From: Neelides folsomi
Lineage: Eukaryota > Arthropoda > Collembola > Neelipleona > Neelidae
Length of the DNA: 22,264 bases
Assembly (NCBI GenBank): GCA_034687125.1
Contig: JAQGBZ010000659.1
Span: forward strand, 1-22,264
Reading direction: 5' to 3'
Made by a program: the position numbers and the translations under genes. The stretch's first letter is position 1, and each line of letters opens with the position of its first letter. Positions 1 to 10,631 of the stretch are shown here, one piece after another. The notes under the pieces were generated by a model. That model saw nothing but the letters and a program-made list of their open reading frames with translations. It did not search any database and had not been told where the DNA came from.

Positions 1-27
1 TATACCTATGCCGGGAACATAGAAAAA

Positions 28-75
28 GGTGATCTTAACCGAGGGGTGATCTTAACCGAGGTGATCTTAACCGAG
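28..75. repeat. Tandem repeat, three copies of GGTGATCTTAACCGAG
   Basis: Copies at 28-43, 45-60 and 61-75 (the last lacks one G). The array sits at the extreme left of the window. Confidence 0.9.
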
Positions 76-2389
76 GTTGAGTGTATGTAACATTTAACAG
101 GTTGATATTGCATTATTTTCGTATTCTAGTTATATTATGTCTTGGCGGTGTAGTGAGACAATGGAAAATAAATTTTTATGTTTTAAAGAGTACATTTGTG
201 TAATAATTTCAGCCTCATTTTTATCCATCTTATACACGAGTACTTAATGTAGGTATTCCATGGGTTTAAATTTTTTTTGAACATTAATTATTAGATAAAA
301 ATGACAATTTTTGTTCAATTACAAGCATGTATGTAAAATCTATCAACTATTCACGTCAATATACAAATTCATTCTAGTGAATTAATATAGGGTTAAAATC
401 ATAAATAAATATGCGCCTAGTATAGAGTATAGTTAAGCCCAAGAAGAGTCTTTCTTTATAAGGGTTTAACAATTGTGTAAGACTTAATGCTTAATACTTA
501 ATGCTAGTTAATGGCATCTCACACTCACTACAACAATGTTTAGTTGTATTAAATCAAAGGAGGCGGCATATGAAAGACCATTTCACATCTAAGGCGCATT
601 TTTAAGCAATATTTTCAAATCCTGTCCTTTTTTAGTTAGAAAGTAATCAATTTTAAAGGAATCATAATAGCGTGTAAACATTAGAAGAGGAGTTTTGTAT
701 GTTTATTTAAAAACTAGCAGACAACTTTCCTTTCCCTTACAGTTTGTGTACTTCCTTCTCTTGAATTTATAATTTTGTATTCAGACTCATCTTATTGTCC
801 AAACTGTATTTATTTCATTAATGGAATTCCCCTCCACGAGGCATTAAATGCATTACTAATTGAAGGGCCGGAATTCATCAAATCATTTATTATTTAACAA
901 AAAACCCACTTGATTGAGAAAACCAAACCATCATTATGTATATACAATACATTATGTACAATAATTGTCCACAACGCCCATTAACCGACACACACACACA
1001 ACACACTTCACTTCTCAATGAATCCATTAAATCTTTAAATCCTTTCTATCCCTTCTTCATTTAAAACTCCGCTTAAATGTGTATACAAATATATTTATTT
1101 TCTTTCCTTGTTTCATTAATGTTAATGTTGATAGCCTACTTCTTACTTAATATATTCACGAGAAAAGAATCAATTCTTAAACTTGCTCTCAATTACACAA
1201 TTCTTTGTTTACTTTATTATATAATATGTATATCCTAGCATAAACATATTTATCTTACAATGAATGTTTACATATTATTCAATTTCAATATGTATTTACT
1301 TCAATGAGACCAAGATATCTATATATGCAATAAATGCATCTGCATGTATCTGTATATATGCTAACAATAAAGGGAAAATGAAAGCAAGTAAAAATATAAA
1401 TTTTGATTATTAATGTGCATGTGCAGTCATATTTTGATATCAGTATAGAGTAGGATACATATATGTAGAGTATCTGTAGACCATACTTACACCCATACAT
1501 CATACTTTTAGAATAAAGATTGACGATGTGCGAATCCACAAAGTTTCTGCCACCACACCACACTTCTCGCTATATTAAATCGAGAATGAAAAAGGGAAAA
1601 AACCTAAAATGATGACATAAAGAAACTCCATTATACATATGGATGACTCGCGTTAGCTCACACTTTTGTGTCCATATAATTGAGTCTGAGAGTATGCACA
1701 GGACACGAGACATGTCATGGTTTATTACTCCCAAATATGACAATAATAGCTTCCTCTCAAAAAGTTTCCATAAAAAGCTCGAAGTACTTACATTAAGATA
1801 GAAATTCAAGAGTTTTCCTTCCGTTTCTTCCATAGTTGTTCCTTTGGATTAAAATTGGCTTGTTGGAACAACTTGTGCAAATTACAAGTCAAGATTTGAC
1901 TCGTATGATTCTAACATTGTACATAGTTAAATTTATACTGAAAATAGGATAGACTTATGAAAGCGATGAAATGACTTGTACTATCTGTATGTGTTGATTG
2001 GCTTAAATCGAAAATTATTGAAGGTAACAAAAACATTTTTCTTACCGCTAGTGAAAGAAAGCTCCGTAATTTCATTTCTGGTTTCAGGGTATTCCTCAAA
2101 TGTTCTCAACTTTTATTTGGGGTCTGAATTAAATATTCATTCACACAATATTTATCTTGGTGTAATGTGTACTAGTAACGGGTGAAATTTATTTTAAATC
2201 AAATGCTTTGTGGGAAAATTAATTTGACTGTTAGTACAAAAAAGAAAAAATGTTCGTTAGTGGTAAAGCAATGAAAGAAGATTCCAAACTGAAACTTGAA
2301 ATGTCTATGGAGTTTTCACTATGTTGAGTTGTGAATAAGATGGATTATAATTTTATAATGGGATCACTTGTGGGGTTTCTTAAGACTAG
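76..2389. other. AT-rich intergenic DNA, no gene seen
   Basis: Long AT-rich tract with many stops in all frames. The ORFs present (under 95 codons) read as Ile/Tyr/Phe/Cys-rich noise. Apart from the CA run I see nothing that supports a gene. Confidence 0.6.
988..1006. repeat. (CA)n microsatellite
   Basis: An ACACAC run broken by one extra A. Confidence 0.8.
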
Positions 2390-2830
2390 ACAAAGATGAA
2401 GAAGAGTTGCGGAGAGCGAAGGAGAGAAGAAGAGACTGAATCTCAGTCAAAAACCAAATTTCACTTATATACCGAATCCAATTTAGAAGATGAAGGGTTT
2501 AGATAGTTGGGCTGGAGTTTATTACATTGACTCCCTAACGTGGCTGGTGGCTCTCATCCCTCGCACCCTCAACAAAAGTTGGATTTACTCCTCGTGATCC
2601 TCCCAGCCCAATTGGAGTGAATGTTGGGAGTAATTATAAGATGGAAAGGGAAGTCCCAGTTCGGTCTCTCAATCCTTTGACAAACCTAATGCATTAATTA
2701 TGATCAAATTGTCCTAATCCTTCTTCCACTCCAATTTCAATGAGGGTCCTTCAACCTAATTTGCCTAAACAAGAGAGGATCTCAAGCATCCTCCAGAAAT
2801 GTCTTGAAGTGAAATACTTAAAATTAAGAA
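2390..2830. other. GC-richer, purine-rich patch, function unknown
   Basis: Starts with a GA-rich run (AAGAAGAGTTGCGGAGAGCG) and continues with mixed sequence richer in G and C than its surroundings. No frame stays open for a useful length and no domain is visible. It could be regulatory or a degenerate element. Confidence 0.3.
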
Positions 2831-2912
2831 ACTTTAAACATGCATTAGAAAGTCCATCCCACGTACGAACTTACAGTATTTTTTATTTACTCATAGATTT
2901 AAATGACTAACA

Positions 2913-2939
2913 GTACCTATCGCTAATACTTATAGGTAC
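2913..2939. repeat. 8-bp inverted repeat GTACCTAT/ATAGGTAC
   Basis: Arms at 2913-2920 and 2932-2939 with an 11-base spacer in AT-rich DNA. Confidence 0.5.
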
Positions 2940-5008
2940 CTTTTGATTCCATTAATTCCATTTTTGTAGACACTTATACTACTTTACCTGTATTTAAAAA
3001 TATTAGTAGCATGCAAATAAGCATGTACTATTATCTAAAGAATTATAAATTTGTGTACACATAGGTATTTTAATTTTCATATTCCTCTAACTTTATTATT
3101 TACGTTATCAGGCAATAAATACCTATGTACTTTATATACTACATAACTACATATACATACCTAAGTAATATTGAATACATTTGGGTAAGATACTTACTTG
3201 GGGCTAGGAGATAAAAAGAAAGTTTAATAATAAAATTATGCAATTTTGGAAATTTTCTACCAATATATAAACTGTATAATGTTAAATACTAATGGTAAGT
3301 TCAAACATAATTTATGCTTAATTTATGCACCAATGCTTTCTGACTTCCGACCTTTACTATAAAATCATATTCTACTAACTATCCTACATAAATAACGAGC
3401 TGACAAAGAATGGGTGAATTTTTAAGTCTGTCTGAGAAATCCAGGAGGTCATGCACTCTTGGTGTGCAGACCAGATACGGTTCTGAATGAATTAATTTGT
3501 GTATTTAATTTTGACCAAAATTAGGCTACTGAATCATTTTTTAAATTCCATAGATTTACATATTTTGAACTCAATCATACCTCAGAACTACTCGGAAGAA
3601 AATGAAATCAACTTCCATCTTCGGATATTCTTTTTAGCTTCCTTGACAGACTAAACATGAAAAATAGAACAATGAAGATTTAAAGAATTCAATTGACTGA
3701 ACAAGGGTTCATCAGATCTCCTTTAAAACAATGGGATTATCGAACGAGAAGAGTGAGAAGACGCACGTCTTATTCAAAAAGAAAGCATCTGGATTTGATC
3801 CAAATTGAATATAAACTTATTTTCATACTTTGATCTCATACATATAATTTACATATTATACATACATACAATAAAGGTATGATAATATATGAAATCATAC
3901 ATTTTATCGATGAAAGATTTAAAACATAATTTAGAGATGAAGAGATAAAAATCTCCTTGTATTTTTTAATTGTGATATTGTTTAAGGATCCTCAACTCTC
4001 GGGCTACCTCTCAACGCTGACGAGATCGTGTGAGAATGTTGATCACCGTTTGCCCCTTATTGTCAGCATTTAGTTATTTGGAGAATGGAGGATGTCGGAA
4101 GTTTGGTGCTTGGACTCGGACGCCCCGTGACGCCAACCCACCCGTTTCCAATCTTTCAAATTCATACAAGGATCGCTTTCATTCATCAGGGAAAAGTGAG
4201 CTCAATGGAGTGGGAAGGGTTATTAACTAATAAGGCACATACCATTCATATATCATAATTTATTATATGGATTTGCACATATAATAATATGCATAAATGG
4301 GCTACGTAATTTTTATTATATCAGTTCAGTTGATATTTTAATTATATTATATGAGCTTAGGAGAAGAATGTAATCCCATGTTAAAAATTAAATGTATTTC
4401 CCGATTAGCTCACAAAACTGTAATAATTTAGTTTGTCCGCCCTCCATGGACCTTTGCCCTCAAGAGGAAGATGATCAGAATCATTCTCTTTCTTCAATCT
4501 CGTATTTATCATCTGACTGGAAAGTGATTTGGAATTGATTGACTCACCTGGTGTGGAATCATTCCCTTTTCAATACTCGCACGCTTTTCTTTCCTTTGAC
4601 AAAATATGAATGGCGATCAGCAAGCTTTTGAGGTTTGAATGCTAAAATCATAATAAATATTGGGTTTATTATATGATGAAAATGATGATCCCTGGAAGTG
4701 GATTTGAATGAAAGTATCGAGTCTTCTGTTGATATACGGACATTTCATTAATTAAACATATAAATGACTCGTGGGTGAAAAAAGTTCCCTTGCTGGTTTG
4801 TCTTGAGATTTCCTTCAAGGAACTTGGGCAATTGATTGAATCAAAATAGGGAAGTTAGATAAATAAATATTATTAGTAAAGGTGTCTGATTGAATAAGAA
4901 TTGGCATTCTTCATTCTACTTCAATTCAATTTATTTTATTTAGGTGCATTCGAATTTACACATCCGATCATTTCCATTCATTTCTATGCATTTGGGAATA
5001 TACATAGG

Positions 5009-5043
5009 AGGTGAGTCAATAGAAGGACACTATTGACTCACCT
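5009..5043. repeat. Perfect 14-bp hairpin with paired TGAGTCA motifs
   Basis: AGGTGAGTCAATAG (5009-5022) and CTATTGACTCACCT (5030-5043) with a 7-base loop, AAGGACA. Each arm holds the AP-1 type heptamer TGAGTCA/TGACTCA. Each arm also resembles a splice donor, AG|GTGAGT, on one strand. No gene is recognised next to it. Confidence 0.75.
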
Positions 5044-7509
5044 AATCAAGGATTAAAACGTTAAATGCTTTCCTCTCATTCAATCTTCATTCAAAATTTT
5101 CCCACTCGTTTGATTTCAATTGGTGCGAGTGATTCAGAATTTTAATTATTGATAATTCAATCTAGATTCCTTATTCTAATTCATAGTAAATAAAGTTTAT
5201 TATACAGGAACGTTTTTAATTTACATAATTTTACAATAAAAGAACACTTTTAGAATTATTACTTCATAATAATTTATTTTCAAAGTCCTTGCATACATTT
5301 ATTTTAACATCAATTTAATAACAATGAGAGAATTCAATTATAGAATGCAATTTTGAGGTTAACAAAGAAACAATTTCATAAGATTTACAACAAAATTGAA
5401 ATTATACGTGATTTAAACATTATAAAATACATAAGAGGATGAAGGAGTTGACGAAGTTATTCAATTACTCATTGTAATACTGAAGGTTACTTCCTAAGAG
5501 ATTTATTGTTCTTTTTTCTTTAAAACTTTGAAAAATGATTCGACACTTATAGTTGTAGTAATATAAAGCAAGGATGTCCGTTGTAAATTGAAAATGTTAA
5601 AATCCCACTTACTTTAAATACCTTACATGTGTATCATACGTGTATATGAAGTATTTGTATATGGTACATCTTCATCCTTTCTTCTATTTTCATCATCGAG
5701 CTTCTTCTTATTGAGAAATTAGACACATTGAAACACTGCCCTTAAAAAGAGATGATTTAGGAAGTGATGCTATTTAGGGTAATTACTTAATAACACCGCA
5801 GCTGGCCGTACATACGCGTTTTGAATGTGAAATAAATAAATACTTTATATTGATATAACAATAATAATATGTATGAAATATTAGTTATAATATTTTTTAC
5901 AGATTGTAATGTATAAATACTATATTATAATGGAAATAGAATATATCTTGATAATATACCTAAAACGCATATTAAATTAAAATTTTAAAAGATCTATACA
6001 TGCTTATATAATACATAATAATCACTCGAAGGCAAAATGGAATTTTCCATTATTATTTTTGTGATTGTATTCCAAGTATTAAAAGTTTGGTATATGATGC
6101 TATGAGATCTACTCGCATGCATTTATTATAGGTAAGTTTAAAGGAAGTAAAATTGGCTCTCTTATTTACGATTTGTTTAGTTATCATTTTGTCGTGAAAG
6201 AAGGGGTAGTTAATGAGAGGATAATAATATGATCGGAAAAGTTGTTTACAACTTCTCTGTTATAAGATCCACTCCGAATTAATGCATCATTGGTTCGGCT
6301 TCAAATGCGTGAAAATATTTATAATGATCCAATGTCCCAAGTTAGATTCCAAGCTAATGTTTTATAATGAAGGATATAATCACTTCTAGCTTTCACATTA
6401 ATTTTGCAATACCAATTTAGCGCTTTTCAACTTCGCTATTCCCATCTTACATGTGTACTCGGGTTCATCTTACCTTCGTCGTGTTCTAACGCAACAATTT
6501 GATAGCATCTTCCGATATTAGTTAATTATTGTAAGTGTGCATAACTCTATCAATTAATAATACATTCTTAGGTGGTGAGTAATAAAAGTCATTTTTATAT
6601 CTTTATTCAACAACAATGTTGAGGAGATTTTGGAATTTTCCATATGATTTTAATCAACTCTAAACATTGTTTCGTGAATACAATATATCTTCTCCCAATT
6701 ATTTTTATATGTACTATTACACTTATATAGTGTCTTGAGGTATGTAGGTATATGTTTGTAAACCTGTAGCACCTTCCTTTGTTTGATATTGAGAATAATG
6801 GCAAAATAAAATGAGGATTTGGAGGATTGAAAAACAACTTTAGTTTTTCTCTCTTTATGTTGGAAAATGCACAAACTTGCAGCGGATTATATGGTACATT
6901 TTGCTGGCTCGAATCCAATCATAATTGACACATGCATCTAACACATTATTCTTGGATCTTCTAATCATCTTGAACGGGAGAATCATTAAAGTAACCCATT
7001 TAATACATTAGATTTGGATAATAAATTTGATTGAAGGAAAAGTTTCAATTTTAACAAGATTTCCCTCACTGCCAATGAACACTGTTGAGATCTTGAATTT
7101 GAAATACGGAGAAACTGTGGAAGTATGTATACATACTATTGTACATAAGGTTTATTAAAAGAGGTTCACATACCTGCATTTACATACAGACTCTATTTCT
7201 GATTATGAGAAAGTGTAGGTGTATTAAAACTGTATCATTGTTAAGATCCATGAGAAGACTTGTGAATGTAAGTAATGGTGAGTATAATAAGAAGATCAAG
7301 CAGGGAGAAGAGCGCGGTGAGGAATGTTAACACAGGTAAGTATGTATCAAGTACATTACCTGGGATTTGTCTATTGGGCAATTTGATAATGTGAGTGGCA
7401 ATGTCCGCCGTTGATGCGTGAAAGGAAGGAGTCATCAAGGCTCATGAATTGCCACATTTTACAAGTTATAAATTCATTAGGATCCGAAAGTTATAATATT
7501 TTGACATGA

Positions 7510-7539
7510 ATCGGTAGGATAATTGAGATCCCTACCGAT
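7510..7539. repeat. Short hairpin, ATCGGTAGG-AT arms
   Basis: ATCGGTAGGAT (7510-7520) pairs with ATCCCTACCGAT (7528-7539) with one bulged base. A short intergenic inverted repeat. Confidence 0.6.
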
Positions 7540-8686
7540 AAGGATGTTAAGGAGGAAGTCTCGTGATAAAATATTCATTATCCCATTTTCTAATGCCAGA
7601 ACGAGGAAGGGGTTTTTCTTTCAAATGGTTCGGATTAGGAAGGAATTCTTACTGCGACGCCTAATAATTTCTTCTTAATTACTCCCATTCACTCCATTTA
7701 AATATTTTGCCTCCGTTTGATTGATTGATTCTTCATCATAATTCCTAATCACGACCGATTATTTAATTTGCTTGGAAGAGATACGCCAAATTGTTCGAAT
7801 GGCTTTAAAGGACAGGAGGAGCAAGAAATTAGACCATCACTCATTTTCACATTCAAATGACTTCATAATCCCATCTGCTAACGATAAGCCAAATGAAAGA
7901 ATGATTTTATATAGATACTCTATACAGATATATTATCTGTACTAAATACACACGAATTACTTATTGTGCTATATATGACTTTTATATGACTTATGTATTC
8001 TTACCTCTGGAAGCATAAATCTCTCTATTACCCTAACAGGTGATGTGAAGTGTTTTTAATGTATGTATAAAATCAAAATAAATAGACCAAGATTGCGTAG
8101 CTATAATTGCAATGATTAAATAAATATAACATGTTGAGTATTTAATCTCCAAATATAATATATTTTATTGTTAGTTCATTCTTTCATACTTTATATGTAT
8201 TAGATGGGCATATTTATTTAATAATTAGAATATGTATTATTTATAATAAAAGTACCTCTATAGAATTTTTAAAATTTTATCATAAGGTTAATTTTCTCAT
8301 CCTCAAATTAAAGGTAAACATTTTAGAATAAATATTTAACTCACCCACAGTTTCAAATTATATTACATAAGTACATATATGTATGTAATATATGGGTATA
8401 TGTATCGTTACTTTATTCAGTTAGTCACAATAAAAAATAATACAAATTGGCGATAATATTTATATTTAATTAAATGCCTATATATGATATTAATATATGT
8501 ATGTATTTATGTATATAAAGTATATAATGTACGGATCCAAATTACTCTAGTCACTAAAATCATTAGCATTTTATGAATTTACATATAGTTAAAATTGTTT
8601 TTGAAACTTTCATAATTTTGTGATTCCAATATTATTCAATTTGAAATATTCAACTTTACTTAAACTTATTAACCAATTTTGCATGT

Positions 8687-8869
8687 TTAAGTTCTTGTAC
8701 CATTATTTTTAAAATTAATGCAAGGACTTATGATCTTTTGGGCTTTGAGTAACTCTTTGAAGGTGCAGATGGAGATTTCTTCAATAGCAGCCTTTCTCTG
8801 CAACTCATCGCCCATTTCACAAGCTTTGTTTTCAGAGTGATTTGCACAAAGCGCAATGCACTCATAAAC
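8687..8869 (-). other. Possible cysteine-rich coding exon or gene relic
   Basis: A GC-richer islet in AT-rich DNA. The minus strand is open for 60 codons between TGA (8870-8872) and TAA (8687-8689) and reads YECIALCANHSENKACEMGD, then ELQRKAAIEEISICTFKELL and KAQK. The four cysteines and the mixed charged and hydrophobic residues look coding; the last ~15 codons do not. There is no start Met at its head; an acceptor-like TATATGAG|TTTATG could begin an exon at 8868. I do not recognise the family. The segment is phase-compatible with the exon 16 donor of the MAM gene, but distance and content make that unlikely. Confidence 0.3.
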
Positions 8870-9037
8870 TCATATAAAAAGATCGTTTTTTAAATTATAT
8901 TATATAGACTAGCATATGAATAGTACTATATCCCACATAACTTTTCCTATAAGTTTAGTTCTTATATTTTTATATACTAATATGCAATATGTCCTTAGTT
9001 ATCCCTAAATCATTATTGCTATACTATACACTTATTT

Positions 9038-9103
9038 CTATGTGCTTCTGCATCCTGCACAATAGTTAGCAGCCAGCAGCCACACTTGTAAAGCGCTATT
9101 CAT
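9038..9103 (-). other. Tiny ORF beside the cysteine-rich islet
   Basis: Reads MNSALQVWLLAANYCAG then CRST and stop, in a second small GC-richer patch about 170 bases upstream of the islet on the same strand. It could be the first exon of the same small gene or chance. No good splice donor was seen. Confidence 0.15.
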
Positions 9104-10572
9104 ACGATACACAATTATTTCATTAAAGCTACATTATATGTTATTTAAAAACACCTGCACGCACATACTTACACATAAATGTAAATTAATGTTATTCAGT
9201 TGATAACTTATAATATAATCAAAGCATTGTTAAATTATTTATTAAATGCCAATGAAAGAACATTTAATTTACCTATAAAGTTCAGTGACATATTTTTGGA
9301 AGCATTTTTCAATTCTTTTTCAATTTTAATAAATTAAGTATAAGTTCAATTTACACCTCTGTTTTTAGATAAAGAAAAATCCACAATGAACAAAAATATT
9401 ACTTAATTTAATTTTTCATAATTTAAATAATTAAAAAGAATTTTAAAAAGTCGATGTTGTTATTGGCTTGCTGGGATCATTAGCTTTTAAGCTAATTGTT
9501 TGCTTATGTTGCATTTTTTGGGCCGAATTAATTACAAAATTAATTGTAAGTGTACGTGTAGATTAACATTCAAACAAAGTATTTATCACCTTAATAAACC
9601 CTTCGTATTTTATGCCAAATACTTTAATTTTCCAAGAAAATAAAGTACACTTATTCACCACCCAAAATCAAAAATAATTTGCACAAGAACATACGAATGT
9701 ATGTATGTATACACGAGTTAAAGACATTTAAATATAAAAAAGAAACTTTACACACACACCTAATATACATTCTTTCTTTCATTGTTTCATAAATACATAA
9801 TAATTTAATAATTAATGCTTTTTGTCAGCAGTCCATTCATTATGCACTAACTGCATGTGAGTATGTTGTATGTAAATCTTGAACGATGATTTGATTTGGG
9901 CAATTAATCGTACAAGATAAATAGTGAATGGACTCAAAAGAAAGAACCATCAACTCTTCTTATGTTCTTTTCCATTCCTATACCTCTGCTGTTTCTGGAC
10001 ATTATGATGATGGTGCAATGATGATGATGATGATTATAATTTATAATAATGAAAATGCATCTCTTCATTTCTCTTCTCCTCACAGGGATTCTCCAACGCT
10101 TTCGCCTCCTTTAATCACTCCCTCGTTTCAAATGATTTTTTTTAAATTCTTCCTTCTATCTCACTGAAGAATTTCTGCACATAAATCCGTACATTTATGT
10201 ATCGCATGAATTTGTATAATATATGATTAAAATTTACATTTATAAATGTTATATGATTAAACGAATAAATACGGATGGTATAATTATTAATACGTACATA
10301 CTTAGGGTTAATTAAAAAATAATAAATGTATCTCCCTATTGAAAAATGAAAATGATAAATACCACTTGTCTACAATTACTTGTAGTCAATATACCGTATA
10401 TGTAGTATAGAGAATTATACACATATCTATATACATATACAGTATATTTAAAATAAATGAAGTTCATGTTGATGAGATCGCCTTTAGGATGAAAATTGAA
10501 GAAAATTTCCAGCCAATGATTCATATGGTTTGGAGATGATCGTACAATGAATGAGGCTGGAGCTGAAGTTAA
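9104..10572. other. Intergenic DNA and probable 3' UTR of the MAM gene
   Basis: Minus-strand sequence after the MAM stop codon is AT-rich. The 3' UTR end is not clear: there is no canonical AATAAA close to the stop, and an ATTAAA lies at 10110-10115. The plus strand holds an ATG microsatellite and a chance ORF around it. Confidence 0.4.
10018..10033. repeat. (ATG)n microsatellite
   Basis: An ATGATGATG run. It creates a Met run in a chance plus-strand ORF. Confidence 0.8.
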
Positions 10573-10631
10573 TTAAAGATTGTTCTTGATTCTTATTTCT
10601 TCCACTTTGGGGGCTGCTTCTTTTGGCCGGA
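10573..10631 (-). CDS. Exon 17: terminal exon, charged tail and stop
   Basis: Residues 811-829: RPKEAAPKVEEIRIKNNL and TAA at 10573-10575, with a split Ile codon from exon 16. The acceptor is excellent: a pyrimidine-rich CCCCTTTCATTTTAATCCAG, 86 bp after the exon 16 donor, and the phase fits. There is no domain match to confirm it. If this exon is correct, the protein has no membrane anchor. A splice from exon 16 to something further left (below 10500) cannot be excluded. No clear AATAAA lies nearby; an ATTAAA on the minus strand sits at 10110-10115. Confidence 0.55.

Larger units (their letters stand above)
2831..8686. other. AT-rich intergenic DNA with scattered GC-richer patches
   Basis: No supported gene. 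GC-richer patches lie near 3985-4215, 4440-4600, 6420-6510 and 7300-7440. The first carries a 66-codon plus-strand ORF with no recognisable domain. Short hairpins at 2913-2939, 5009-5043 and 7510-7539 are listed separately. Confidence 0.5.

Noticed and set aside
4030..4230. Plus-strand ORF of 66 codons starting MRMLITVCPLLSAFSYL
   Set aside because: The start looks weakly like a signal peptide and the patch is GC-richer, but there is no domain or splice support and nothing downstream to join.
6607..6918. Minus-strand ORF of 103 codons
   Set aside because: Tyr/Ile/Lys-rich translation of AT-rich DNA with no domain and no neighbouring exon. It is also not flanked by convincing splice sites.
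9928..10167. Plus-strand ORF with a Met/Ile run
   Set aside because: The run is the translation of an ATG microsatellite and the rest is low-complexity Ser/Pro/Phe.
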